Made by a program: the position numbers and the translations under genes. The notes under the pieces were generated by a model. It ran no database searches and had not been told where the DNA came from. It worked only from the letters and a program-made list of their open reading frames with translations. Shown here one piece after another: positions 55,389 to 64,000 of a stretch of DNA of 64,000 bases. Source of the DNA: Pseudomonadota bacterium (GTDB lineage: Bacteria; Desulfobacterota; Desulfobulbia; Desulfobulbales; JAGXFP01). The stretch is from positions 55,239-119,238 of the forward strand of contig JAHJAA010000013.1 of the NCBI GenBank assembly GCA_018814305.1, written 5' to 3'. Position 1 is the stretch's first letter; every line of letters begins with the position of its first letter.

Positions 55389-58022
55389 ATGAACAGGGCC
55401 AACATACTCATAATCACCGCCATCTCTATAATTTTCAGCGGTTTCTGGGCCTTGCTCAACCGACCGGAACCGGAACCTGCCTGGCCGGACCGCATCCAGG
55501 GTTTTTCCTTCTCACCCATGCAGATCGGCCAGAGTCCCGTGGAGGGTCTTCTCCCCACCGAAGAAGAAATCGATGCCGACCTGACTTTACTGACCGGGAA
55601 GACCCACGCCATCCGAACCTATTCAGTGGAAGGGGTTTTAGGAGAGATCCCCCGGTTGGCCAAACGCCACGAACTCAACGTCACCCTGGGTGCCTGGTTG
55701 GGGAGTGATGAAGAACAAAACAAGCTGGAAATTGCCCGATTGCTGGAAGTAGCTCAGGCCAATTATTCCAACGTGGTCCGGGTGATCGTCGGGAATGAAG
55801 CGGTGCTCCGCGGCGACCTGAGCGTTGAACAGGTGACCGGCTATCTTGACCAGGTCAGAGAAGAACTTGCCGTCCCGGTGAGCACGGCCGAACCTTGGCA
55901 TGTCTGGCTTAAACACCAGGAACTGGCCACCCACGCCGATTATATCGCCACCCACATGCTCCCCTACTGGGAGGGGGTCACCCTGGAACGGGCGGTTGAT
56001 TATGTGGCCGACCATGTTGAATTACTGCGCCAAACCTTCCCCGATAAAAAAGTGGTTATTGCCGAGGTCGGTTGGCCGAGTAATGGCCGGACCCGACACG
56101 GGGCGGTGGCCTCCTCGGCTAATGAAGCCATCTTTCTCCGCAGATTTCTGGAACGGGCCCACCGGGAAAAATACATCTATTACGTGATGGAGGCCTTTGA
56201 CCAACCCTGGAAACAGGTGACCGAAGGTGCCGTGGGAGCCTATTGGGGGGTCTACGACGTGGAACGCCAGCCCAAGTTCGCCTTCGACACCCCCATCATT
56301 CGGATCCCTGAGTGGCGGTTGTTGGCCGCAATTTCGGCGGTGATCGCCTTCATTACCTTTGCCCTGCTGCTCACCGACACCAAGACCCTGCGCCTTCGGG
56401 GCCGGAGCTTCCTGGCCACCATTGCCTTCGGCGCATCCACCGCCGCCGTCTGGATCGTCTATACCTATACCAGGCAGTATTTGAGCCTGCCCACCGTTCT
56501 TACCGGTCTGGTCATGGTGTTCGGGACCATTGGAGTCGTGGTGGTTCTACTCTCCGAGGCCCATGAGTGGGCCGAAGCCACCTGGCTCACCCAGTGGCGC
56601 CGGCCCTTCACTCCCCGCAAGGTTCCGTTGGAAGATCTCCCCATGGTCTCTGTGCATGTTCCAGCCTACAACGAACCCCCGGATATGATGATTGATACCC
56701 TCAATGCCCTGGCCGCCCTCCAGTACCAGCGCTATGAAGTTATCGTCATCGACAACAACACCAGGGATCCGGAGATCTGGCAACCGGTGGAGAAACATTG
56801 CCTCAAGCTGGGAGAACGCTTTCATTTCTACCACATTGCCCCGCTGGCCGGCTTCAAGGCCGGCGCCCTCAACTTCGCCTTAACCAAAACATCTCCCGAG
56901 GCGGAGGTGGTGGCGGTGATCGATAGTGACTATCTGGTAACTCCGGACTGGCTGCTGAACATGACTCCCCAGTTTTCAATCCCTGCTCTGGCCATCGCCC
57001 AGGCCCCCCAGGACTATCACGACGACGGCGAAAGCCTCTTCAAGGCCATGTGTTATGCCGAATACCAGGGTTTTTTCTACATCGGGATGATGACGCGCAA
57101 TGAACGCAATGCCATCATTCAACACGGTACCATGACCATGGTTCGCCGTTCGGTGCTGGAAGAAGTTGGGGGGTGGTCGGAGTGGTGTATTACCGAGGAC
57201 GCCGAATTGGGATTACGAATCTTTGAAAAGGGGTATGAAGCGACCTACATTCCCCAGAGCTACGGCAAGGGTCTAATGCCGGATACCTTCGGAGATTACC
57301 GGAAACAGCGATTCCGCTGGGCCTATGGAGCCGTCCAGATCCTCCGCAGCCATGCCGGATTACTCCTGGGATGGAGAAACAGTCGCCTGACCCAGGGCCA
57401 GCGCTACCACTTTCTGGCCGGTTGGCTCCCCTGGTTGACCGACAGCCTGAATTTGCTGTTCACCCTGGCCGCCCTGGCCTGGTCCACCGCCATGGCGCTC
57501 ATGCCGACCAGACTTGATCCGCCGTTGATCATTTTATCGATCATGCCGTTGATCCTCTTCTCCTTCAAAATAGGCAAAATGCTCTACCTCTATCGCACCA
57601 GGGTCGGCACCACTGTGGCCCAGACCATGGCTGCAGCCCTGGCAGGCCTATCACTCTCTCACACCATATCCAAGGCAATCCTGCACGGCCTGGTCACCCG
57701 AGGCCTGCCTTTTTTCCGCACCCCGAAACAGGTCCGCTCCCACGCCATCCTCCGCGCCCTGGCCGAAAGCAGAGAAGAAGCCCTGATCATGATTTCACTA
57801 TGGTTGGCCGCGGTAGTAATCGTTTTACGGGAAGGACCGGATTCCGCCGATCTCCTGGTCTGGATCGTGGTCCTCCTGGTCCAATCCATCCCCTATCTTG
57901 CGGCCGTGGTGATGGCGCTGATCAGCGGATTTTCCCACACCGGACAAAAGATGATCACCGAGATTACGGTGCCCCCTCCCCAAATCCAGGTCCACCTCGA
58001 TCAATCGGGGCCAATCACCTGA
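55389..58022 (+). CDS. GH17-GT2 fusion, beta-glucan synthase type
   Basis: About 877 residues. An N-terminal membrane helix is followed by a GH17-like domain of about 300 residues (GFSFSPMQ, VIVGNEAVLR with acid/base Glu, VVIAEVGWPSNGRTRHG with nucleophile Glu). Two or three membrane helices precede a processive GT2 domain: PMVSVHVPAYNEP, VIDSDYL, ITEDAELGLR and the QKQRFRWAYG-like QxxRW motif. More membrane helices follow. The architecture matches NdvB-like enzymes making beta-1,3/1,6 glucans, with GH17 as a transglucosylase. The ORF track starts at 55302, but that leader is AT-rich without a ribosome-binding site; the true start is uncertain. Confidence 0.85.
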   Translation: MNRANILIITAISIIFSGFWALLNRPEPEPAWPDRIQGFSFSPMQIGQSPVEGLLPTEEEIDADLTLLTGKTHAIRTYSVEGVLGEIPRLAKRHELNVTLGAWLGSDEEQNKLEIARLLEVAQANYSNVVRVIVGNEAVLRGDLSVEQVTGYLDQVREELAVPVSTAEPWHVWLKHQELATHADYIATHMLPYWEGVTLERAVDYVADHVELLRQTFPDKKVVIAEVGWPSNGRTRHGAVASSANEAIFLRRFLERAHREKYIYYVMEAFDQPWKQVTEGAVGAYWGVYDVERQPKFAFDTPIIRIPEWRLLAAISAVIAFITFALLLTDTKTLRLRGRSFLATIAFGASTAAVWIVYTYTRQYLSLPTVLTGLVMVFGTIGVVVVLLSEAHEWAEATWLTQWRRPFTPRKVPLEDLPMVSVHVPAYNEPPDMMIDTLNALAALQYQRYEVIVIDNNTRDPEIWQPVEKHCLKLGERFHFYHIAPLAGFKAGALNFALTKTSPEAEVVAVIDSDYLVTPDWLLNMTPQFSIPALAIAQAPQDYHDDGESLFKAMCYAEYQGFFYIGMMTRNERNAIIQHGTMTMVRRSVLEEVGGWSEWCITEDAELGLRIFEKGYEATYIPQSYGKGLMPDTFGDYRKQRFRWAYGAVQILRSHAGLLLGWRNSRLTQGQRYHFLAGWLPWLTDSLNLLFTLAALAWSTAMALMPTRLDPPLIILSIMPLILFSFKIGKMLYLYRTRVGTTVAQTMAAALAGLSLSHTISKAILHGLVTRGLPFFRTPKQVRSHAILRALAESREEALIMISLWLAAVVIVLREGPDSADLLVWIVVLLVQSIPYLAAVVMALISGFSHTGQKMITEITVPPPQIQVHLDQSGPIT

Positions 58023-58221
58023 ACCACAAACAGATTAATAAAACAAATCGTCCCCAGAGGAAACCGGCCATGGCCTGTCTCTACAGTGATCAGGTTGGAC
58101 CTTCCATCTACCGTTCACCTCCCGCATAATCACGAAGGCGGTCTCGCCCCTGATCCACCATACTACATGCAATTCGTCGGTATAACGGATCCCGGATGTC
58201 AAGAAAACCCGGGGCAGTGTT

Positions 58222-58265
58222 CCGGGGCACAAAACCCAAGGGTGCCCCGGGCAATTTGCTTTTTA
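58222..58265 (+). terminator. GC-rich hairpin between the glucan synthase and ablA
   Basis: CCGGGGCAC pairs with GTGCCCCGG around an 11-base loop. TTTTT follows about eight bases later, so termination is plausible but not ideal. The gap 58023-58424 otherwise holds the ablA leader and no gene. Confidence 0.5.
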
Positions 58266-58424
58266 CCAGGATATGGTATAGAGTACCTCATCAAAACAAA
58301 TCCCCATCATTCCTGTATCAGTTAATCCTGTGCAGTCCGGTTGTACTTAAGCATTTTTGTCGTCACCTCAACCCTGGCAATTATCTTTTACGCGGCACCG
58401 GCTGCCTATACGCGAGGTGTCACT

Positions 58425-59753
58425 ATGTTTTATATTGAAGAATCGGCTCCAGGCTTCGAACCAACAATCCCAATCCAATTCACCGAATCAGTCTCAAACA
58501 ACAACTGGGAAGACTGGCGCTGGCAGCTTCGCCACTCGATCAAAGATATTGAGACCGTCGAACGCCTGCTGGGCATGGAGTTCTCCCCGGCCAAAAGGGC
58601 CAAGCTTGAAGAGACCGTGGCCCGATTCCCCATCTCGATCACCCCCTATTATTTCAGCCTGATTGACCGGGATAATTTTGAAAATGATCCGGTCTTCATG
58701 CAATCAGTGCCCGACCCGGCCGAGTTGATCATCTCGAGGCATGATCGGTCCGATCCACTTTCAGAAGACAGAGACAGTCCGGTCATCGGTGTTACCCACC
58801 GCTACCCGGACCGGGTCCTGTTCCATGTCTCCAACCTCTGCTCCATGTATTGTCGCCACTGCACCCGTAAACGAAAAGTGGGCGATATTGATTCCATTCC
58901 CGGCCGTAACTCCCTGCAAGCCGGCATCGAATATATCAAAAACACCCCGGTTATTCGCGATGTCCTCTTGTCCGGCGGCGACCCGTTTATGCTCTCCGAC
59001 GAGCTCCTTGACTGGCTGTTGGGTGAATTACGGGCCATCGATCATGTGGAGGTGATTCGAATCGGCACCAGAACCCCGGTGGTCCTGCCCCAGAGGATTA
59101 CCGACAATCTGGCAAAAATCATCGCCAAGCACCATCCTGTCTGGATCAATACCCACTTCAATCATCCCAGAGAGGTCACTGGTCGATCGATTGAGGCCCT
59201 GAACAAACTGGCCAATGCCGGGGTGCCCCTGGGGAATCAATCGGTACTGTTGGCCGGGATAAATGATTGCCCGAGGATCTACAAAAATCTGGTCCATAAA
59301 CTGGTAATGAACCGAGTACGCCCCTACTACCTCTACCAATGTGATCTCTCCGAAGGTCTGAGCCATTTCCGAACCCCGGTCGGCAAGGGGATTGAAATCG
59401 TCGAGAGCCTGATCGGCCACACCAGCGGCTTCGCCGTACCAACCTATGTTATCGACGCCCCCGGTGGCGGCGGCAAGATCCCGGTAATGCCAAATTATCT
59501 CATCTCCTGGTCAACCAACAAGGTCATCCTGCGAAATTATGAAGGGGTGATTTCGACCTATAAAGAACCGGATTCCTACCAACCTTTCTTCTGCGACCGG
59601 AACTGTTCTGATTGCCATCTCACCCTGTCTCTGGATAATGACTGCCATGAAACCAGGGTAATCGGCATATCCCAACTTTTGGCAGACTTCCATAAAACCA
59701 CCACTTTGATTCCTGAGGACAACCTTCGCATACAAAGGAGAGAAGATGGCTGA
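58425..59753 (+). CDS. ablA: Lysine 2,3-aminomutase, KamA/AblA type
   Basis: A radical SAM and PLP enzyme of 442 residues that converts L-lysine to L-beta-lysine. The [4Fe-4S] motif is [42 protein letters not shown] and [11 protein letters not shown] are conserved, and the PLP Lys lies in [13 protein letters not shown] Cys-rich tail (CDRNCSDC) is seen in the family. The ATG at 58425 has GAGG seven bases upstream. It overlaps ablB by eight bases. Together they make the compatible solute N-epsilon-acetyl-beta-lysine. Confidence 0.93.
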   Translation: MFYIEESAPGFEPTIPIQFTESVSNNNWEDWRWQLRHSIKDIETVERLLGMEFSPAKRAKLEETVARFPISITPYYFSLIDRDNFENDPVFMQSVPDPAELIISRHDRSDPLSEDRDSPVIGVTHRYPDRVLFHVSNLCSMYCRHCTRKRKVGDIDSIPGRNSLQAGIEYIKNTPVIRDVLLSGGDPFMLSDELLDWLLGELRAIDHVEVIRIGTRTPVVLPQRITDNLAKIIAKHHPVWINTHFNHPREVTGRSIEALNKLANAGVPLGNQSVLLAGINDCPRIYKNLVHKLVMNRVRPYYLYQCDLSEGLSHFRTPVGKGIEIVESLIGHTSGFAVPTYVIDAPGGGGKIPVMPNYLISWSTNKVILRNYEGVISTYKEPDSYQPFFCDRNCSDCHLTLSLDNDCHETRVIGISQLLADFHKTTTLIPEDNLRIQRREDG

Positions 59754-60624
59754 TCAGATTATTAAAATCGGTCAATCCACCCTCCAACATGGTAAGGAAA
59801 ACGATCGAGTCTACCTGATGAAATTGATGGACGTTGATATGCCGGATCTCTTGGAAAAAATCGACGCTTTGGCCCGAAGCCACAACTACGGGAAGATTTT
59901 CGCCAAGGTTCCAACCCGCTGGCTATCCTGGTTCTGCCAAGCCGGATTTAACTCCGAAGCACTGGTCCCATATTTTTTCGACAGCAATGAGGATTGCCAC
60001 TTCATGGCTCGATACCATGATCCGCAACGTTCCTTTGAACCGGATCAACAGGAGTTAATCCGGGTGATTACCCTGGCCCGCCAGGCACCTACCCGCAAGA
60101 GAACGCAGTTGCCTGAAAACTACACCATCAGGATATGCCAACCGGACGATTCCCCGGAAATGGCCAGACTGCTTGGGTCCGTATTCAAAAGCTACCCGTT
60201 TCCAGTGTATGACCCCGCCTATCTTATCCAGACGATGACGAGTGATGTACGATATTTCGGGGCCTATAATACCGATAATCAACTGGCGGCCCTGGCCTCG
60301 GCAGAGATGGCCCCAAAAACCTCGAATGTGGAGATGACGGATTTTGCCACAGCCCCGGGCCACCGGAAAAAGGGGCTCTCCCGCTATCTTCTGAGGCGTA
60401 TGGAGGAAAACATGCGCGAAAGGGGGTTGGCCATAGCCTATACCATTGCCCGCGCCAAATCGGTGGGAATGAACAAGACCTTTGCCTATGGAGATTACAA
60501 GTATGGTGGAACCTTGGTTCAGAACACCCAGATCTGCGGCGGACTGGAGAGTATGAATGTTTGGTACAAGCACCTTTCAAAGAAATCCGCCAATAAATCC
60601 CAAACCGCTCCGATCCAACCCTGA
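59746..60624 (+). CDS. ablB: Beta-lysine N6-acetyltransferase AblB
   Basis: The 292-residue protein has an N-terminal segment ([38 protein letters not shown]) and a C-terminal GNAT domain ([16 protein letters not shown]...[23 protein letters not shown]...[32 protein letters not shown]), as in AblB. It acetylates beta-lysine from AblA. An AAAGGAGAGAAG site inside the end of ablA drives its start. The pair implies adaptation to salt. Confidence 0.93.
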   Translation: MADQIIKIGQSTLQHGKENDRVYLMKLMDVDMPDLLEKIDALARSHNYGKIFAKVPTRWLSWFCQAGFNSEALVPYFFDSNEDCHFMARYHDPQRSFEPDQQELIRVITLARQAPTRKRTQLPENYTIRICQPDDSPEMARLLGSVFKSYPFPVYDPAYLIQTMTSDVRYFGAYNTDNQLAALASAEMAPKTSNVEMTDFATAPGHRKKGLSRYLLRRMEENMRERGLAIAYTIARAKSVGMNKTFAYGDYKYGGTLVQNTQICGGLESMNVWYKHLSKKSANKSQTAPIQP

Positions 60625-60979
60625 TCTTGCGATACAGCTCCCGGTCAAAGGAGGCATCATAGATGATGGTGCTACGGTGGAGTATATTGGCCTCTTGAAA
60701 GCGGGCAAAGGCGAGCAACATTTTCTCACCAGGAGCAGATCGGTGGGCATGATAAGCGAATCAACAATTTAACACGTCAACGCCGGAAACTTTTTTGCGG
60801 TTTACTTTGCTAATATAGTTTGCAGAAAGACACTTTTACCACAGACAATCCAAGAAATTAAAAGCCGAGCCATCTAACGATAGCAAGGAGTGGTTTGTGG
60901 CGTAAGTAATACGCAATTACACACTGAGAAATAAATAGGCTTTTGTCGGCTTTGAAGAATAAATCCCCCCCCTTACCTA

Positions 60980-61120
60980 GTTTTCATCCAGAAACGGTCT
61001 TTTACGAGAATCTCTGTGTCAAACCGCACAGTTGCTTGTGCGACGTACCCATGTACGCCTCCGCGCAACTGTTTGTTTTCCTGGACCTTCTCGAAAAATC
61101 CTCGTTTATGAATTGAAAAC
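60980..61120. repeat. Palindromic repeat element
   Basis: GTTTTCATCCAGAAACG at the left reappears inverted at the right end (GTTTTCAATTCATAAACG read on the minus strand). CACAGTTGC and GCAACTGT, then GTACCCATGTAC, mark nested inner arms. It is about 141 bp and could form one long imperfect hairpin. No ORF was found inside. Confidence 0.5.
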
Positions 61121-61132
61121 AACACGTTTCAT

Positions 61133-61161
61133 CATCCGTAAAGTCTGCGACTTTACGGATG
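61133..61161. repeat. 13-bp perfect hairpin
   Basis: CATCCGTAAAGTC-TGC-GACTTTACGGATG, immediately right of the palindromic element. No T-run follows, so it is not an obvious terminator. Confidence 0.5.
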
Positions 61162-61809
61162 GGAACTACCTAACGAAGGATATAGAATTTTCGACTCTGG
61201 GCGCATTCGAACCCTTTGACTCCTTTCAACCTTAGGTCAATGATGGCGGTGTTCGTGCAATATTGGTGATAGCTCTTGTTGATTGGCTCGAAATTACTGA
61301 TATATCTCGGCCCCAATAGAATAACTCCCTGGGGCACCATCCGGTCGAAAGACTTCATGAATTGCGAGAAGAAACCAATCGGCAGAAAAGTCTCCGACTT
61401 TGCCACCTGAATCCGGTCAATAACCACGGCCCCGTGAAGATTTTTCAATCTTTGGATAGAGATTATTCCAGCAGATATTCTTCAATATCATCGACGGTCT
61501 CTAACCGATATGGCAATTCTAATGGACTCATTATGCTCAGTCTCCGTAAAATTTCTAACTCGAACCTGAAATTCTCTTGAGAAACAAAGAAGCAATCCCC
61601 ACACCAACTATCTCAACAACAGCTTAATTTGAATTTGCCCAGAGTATTATAAGGACTTTGGCTAGATTTATTGAAGACTTCTTTTAGAGTCCCATGTAAC
61701 TCAACCATTATTCAGTTGAGTTACATGAGACAGCGAGTAGGGTTTGCGACTGAGAATCCACGTTCAAGGGGGCACCACACCCTGCCGCAAAGGTTAATAT
61801 CAGCAAATA

Positions 61810-62448
61810 TCAAGGCGATTTGGTGGTTATGGTGTAGCTCCAGTCCGAAAGCACCTCATCCGATGCGGCCCATAACCCGAGATTGTCGTCATTGGGATCG
61901 CCGCTGCCCGTGACCCAGCCGGTGATCTGTGCTGCCTGGGCGAGGACTATTTCAACGGTCGGAGCGTTGGTCTTCCACAACGAGGTGCCGCCGGTTAAGC
62001 CCAAGATCGTGCCGTTCACCGAAGGATCGATGATCCAGCCGCTTTCTGGGAGCGGATAGGTTTGCGCCTCGGCAAAGGCTGACTGCGCATCCCAGTTGTT
62101 CTCGGAAATGTGCATCGAAGAGAGCATGACCAACTTAAAGGCCTCACCGGGACGACTATCCAGCTCGACAGTTCCATTCGTAGTTACGGAAACCTGGGCG
62201 GCAATCGCGTTATCGGCGGGCGGGGACAGGCGAACCTCGCCTTCAATACCTAGGGTGGATATGGTCCCGGAAAAGGTAAGCAGCAGGTCACCGCCATCGG
62301 TGTTCCAGGTGGCGGCGACCGCCGTTCCCTGGTTATAGGTTCCACCCGCCCAGAAGGATGGGGGCAGAACCACGGAGGTTCCCCAACCGGAGTCAGGTCC
62401 GTAATTCAAAATGTAGAGATTACCGATTACCACTGAGGTGACAGACAT
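61810..62448 (-). CDS. Hypothetical protein colliding with higA
   Basis: From an ATG at 62448 it gives about 212 residues (MSVTSVVIGNLYILNYGPDSGWG...), beta-rich with many Thr, Gly and Trp. It has no signal peptide and ends DWSYTITTKSP. Family unknown. The track's longer version (to 62604) runs antisense through higA and is unlikely. Its ATG overlaps the higA ATG on the other strand, leaving no room for promoters. The gene may be a 3' remnant of a longer gene cut by insertion of the higA segment. Confidence 0.4.
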   Translation of the reverse strand: MSVTSVVIGNLYILNYGPDSGWGTSVVLPPSFWAGGTYNQGTAVAATWNTDGGDLLLTFSGTISTLGIEGEVRLSPPADNAIAAQVSVTTNGTVELDSRPGEAFKLVMLSSMHISENNWDAQSAFAEAQTYPLPESGWIIDPSVNGTILGLTGGTSLWKTNAPTVEIVLAQAAQITGWVTGSGDPNDDNLGLWAASDEVLSDWSYTITTKSP

Positions 62449-62749
62449 GAGAGATTTCCCAACCGTACATCCAGGCGAGATTCTTCTGGAAGAATTTTTG
62501 ACCCCGCTGGGGATCAGCCAGTACCGGCTCGCCCAAGACATCAGTGTCCCGGCCATGCGGATCAACAAGATTTGCCGGCAAGAGCGAGGCATCAGCGCCG
62601 ACACCGCCCTGCGCCTGGCCTGTTATTTCGGGACCTCAATTGAGTTCTGGGCTGGCATTCAGTCACACTACGATACCGAAACCGCAAAAATGGCTTTAGG
62701 TGACCGACTTGAAAAAGAGGTCAAGGTCCTTGAGCACAAAGCAGCTTAG
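62447..62749 (+). CDS. higA: HigA-type antitoxin (XRE family), without HigB
   Basis: The 100-residue protein starts MRDFPTVHPGEILLEEFLTPLGISQYRLAQDI. An XRE helix-turn-helix follows (SVPAMRINKICRQERGISADTALRLACYFGTSIEFWAGIQSHYD), the standard HigA/VapI pattern. GAGG lies eight bases before the ATG at 62447, so the track's GTG is too early. No higB toxin lies directly upstream, where it normally sits, or downstream. It may be an orphan antitoxin or the toxin has been lost. Confidence 0.85.
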   Translation: MRDFPTVHPGEILLEEFLTPLGISQYRLAQDISVPAMRINKICRQERGISADTALRLACYFGTSIEFWAGIQSHYDTETAKMALGDRLEKEVKVLEHKAA

Positions 62750-62918
62750 GGGATTTTGGTTAAATTTCATCGATGGTCAAAAGGCGCTCTTGAGGGGGTA
62801 AGAACGGCAACACTGAGATGAGCCAAGCATAAGAGATGACCATGCTTCATTCAACCTTTAACAGCTTGAAATTATAAAAGAATACAAACACGAAGATCAA
62901 TAAAAGCCAAGAGCGGAC

Positions 62919-62988
62919 TTGACCCCTTTCTTGACCCCTTTCTTTGACCCCTTTCTGACCCCTTTCTGACCCCTTTCTGACCATTTCT
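62919..62988 (+). repeat. Tandem TTGACCCCTTTC repeat
   Basis: Six head-to-tail copies of (T)TGACCCCTTTC(T), the last degenerate, follow GAGCGGAC. The 11-13-bp unit is too short and lacks spacers for CRISPR. It lies in the gap (62750-63075) between higA and the RelB-type gene. Confidence 0.75.
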
Positions 62989-63075
62989 CTTTCCATCAAG
63001 ATTATTGACTTGCACAATCATTTCTTGGTTGTTAGTGTTTAGGTATCAAATCAAGTACCTAATGAGGTGCCAATA

Positions 63076-63348
63076 ATGAACACCATGCCTGCTCAGGAAC
63101 TCAAGCGTCGGGGAATTGCAGCGGTGGACGATCTGATCGCCGAAGGCGATGTTCATGTGATCAGAAACAACCGACCGCAGTATGTAGTAATGTCGGAAGA
63201 GCGTTACCAGGAACTGCTGGCGGATGCCGACGAGGCCTATCTGGCCAGGGTTCGGACCTCGCTGACGGAGGTCAAGACAGGGAAAGTCAGGAAATTTGCT
63301 ACTGCCGATGAGCTATTGTCGGCCCTTGATGTGATAGATGCCGAGTGA
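63076..63348 (+). CDS. Type II antitoxin, Phd/YefM or RelB-like
   Basis: The 90-residue protein begins MNTMPAQELKRRGIAAVDDLIAEGDVHVIRNNRPQYVVMSEERYQELLADADE. This is the Phd/YefM-type DNA-binding fold with the N-R-P-x-Y-V-V-M-S-x-E-x-Y motif, followed by an acidic toxin-neutralising tail. GAGG lies eight bases before the ATG at 63076. The stop overlaps the toxin start, the usual arrangement. It would repress its own promoter together with the toxin. Confidence 0.85.
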   Translation: MNTMPAQELKRRGIAAVDDLIAEGDVHVIRNNRPQYVVMSEERYQELLADADEAYLARVRTSLTEVKTGKVRKFATADELLSALDVIDAE

Positions 63349-63623
63349 TGTACACCCTGACCACGCCGGAAAATTTTCTCCGCCAGGCCCGCAAGTTCCT
63401 GCGTAAGCATCCCGATTTAAAACCGCGCTTGACCCAGGTCCTGACCAATTTACAGCACGATCCTTTTCAGGTAGAACTAGGACTACATCCCTTGGCCGGC
63501 AAACTGGCCGGGTGTCACGCCGTGCGCTTGAATTACAGTTATCGGATCACCTTAACCCTGTTGATCAGCGAACAGGAAATCATCCTGCTCGATATCGGCA
63601 GTCACGATGATGTCTACAGATAA
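63348..63623 (+). CDS. RelE/ParE-superfamily toxin
   Basis: The 91-residue basic protein (MYTLTTPENFLRQARKFLRKHPDLKPRLTQVLTNLQHDPFQ...LAGKLAGCHAVRLNYSYRITLTLLISEQEIILLDIGSHDDVYR) has the YafQ/RelE fold pattern. The conserved K-L-x-G, R-x-x-Y-R-I and the end motif GSHDDVYR are present. Such toxins cleave mRNA in the ribosome. The start overlaps the antitoxin stop (TGATG), giving translational coupling. Confidence 0.88.
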   Translation: MYTLTTPENFLRQARKFLRKHPDLKPRLTQVLTNLQHDPFQVELGLHPLAGKLAGCHAVRLNYSYRITLTLLISEQEIILLDIGSHDDVYR

Positions 63624-64000
63624 TGCCTCATAAGAAAATTTGAGGCACAAAATGCCCACGTAGAATGTCAATAATTCAAGCATGATCCGAATTCGCACGG
63701 CGAGTTCTATATACTGTTCCCCGAACACCCTGAGAATAATCTCCGGGCTAGCTTCCTTGTCGGCTCCGCCAATCCTGCATCCTGAATAATCCGAGTTAAC
63801 TATCGATCCCGGCGCGCTAATTAAAGCGCCGGGAGCAGGGGGGCAGTTGTTTCCTGGTACTGAAGTTTGAAAAATTCTCGAATATTCAACGCTCTGCGGT
63901 AAGTCGAGCGGTCCGGCGAGGGCAATTAATACCTACCGAAGATTTAGGCTTGATTGATAAAATATCAAACAGAGAAACGTCCTTTACATTCAACAATTAA
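63624..64000. other. Right-edge intergenic region
   Basis: No coding frame is supported. It contains one GC-rich hairpin, CCCGGCGC...GCGCCGGG (63808-63833, 8-bp perfect stem), without a T-run. Nothing else was recognised. Confidence 0.4.

Larger units (their letters stand above)
60625..61809. other. Long non-coding or degraded region
   Basis: About 1.2 kb without a convincing gene. It contains two palindromic elements (listed separately). ORFs at 61032-61235 and 61170-61448 lack ribosome-binding sites. On the minus strand near 61480-61600, a frame ending MSPLELPYRLETVDDIEEYLLE has GGAG upstream and looks like a fragment. The region is likely decayed DNA or an old insertion site. Confidence 0.4.

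Noticed and set aside
61170-61448. Minus-strand 92-residue ORF
   Set aside because: No ribosome-binding site, overlaps a palindromic region, no recognised family; more likely decayed DNA.

Overview
The window looks like a chromosomal segment of a free-living, Gram-negative, redox-versatile bacterium, most likely a member of Desulfobacterota (deltaproteobacterial type, perhaps Desulfobulbales). That placement is inferred from gene content: small c-type cytochromes, Cys-rich 'two-CW'-type proteins, HDOD and hybrid-kinase signalling, a MopE-repeat metalloprotease, a Wsp-like chemosensory cluster, ablAB, and two genes that appear to use in-frame UGA. No phage and no rRNA or tRNA genes were seen. 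A toxin-antitoxin cluster and small palindromic repeats lie near the right end.

Layout. 1-6.0 kb: a partial membrane gene, a geranylgeranyl-reductase-type flavoprotein, a dihaem cytochrome and tsaE, then a minus-strand signalling group (Hpt, HDOD, hybrid histidine kinase). 6-10 kb: a purD-purE fusion overlapping tsaC, a FadR-like TetR regulator with a visible promoter and operator, and greA. 10.4 kb: an overlooked small membrane-protein ORF interrupted by one UGA. 10.8-17 kb: rpoH, a DegT aminotransferase and a 993-residue TPR protein. 17-24 kb: lepA, a cytochrome, engB-hisG-hisI, an FKBP isomerase and thiD. 24-29 kb: a 1638-residue secreted thermolysin-family protease with Ig-like, propeller and MopE repeats. 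30-34.6 kb: an antiporter, a GNAT enzyme and a PAS sensor with an apparent frameshift.

35-44.8 kb is a chemosensory locus: REC-REC-GGDEF, hybrid CheA, CheW, CheB and CheR on the plus strand, converging on an MCP that follows a periplasmic haem protein and a two-CW protein. The set resembles Wsp-type systems that control cyclic-di-GMP rather than flagella. 45-46.5 kb carries a metallo-beta-lactamase-fold hydrolase and a BFD/CopZ-like [2Fe-2S] protein. In the latter, a UGA replaces a conserved Cys and is followed by a SECIS-like hairpin with an AGGU loop. This is the strongest unusual signal in the window.

46.5-60.6 kb has an envelope and osmoadaptation theme: an LtaS/OpgB-like phosphoglycerol transferase, an MFS transporter, a CPA antiporter, MscS, a GH17-GT2 glucan synthase and ablAB for N-epsilon-acetyl-beta-lysine. 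60.6-64 kb is accessory: palindromic repeats, a solitary HigA antitoxin that collides with a hypothetical gene, a TTGACCCCTTTC tandem repeat and a RelBE-type pair. Starts were moved from the ORF track wherever a ribosome-binding site clearly decided them.
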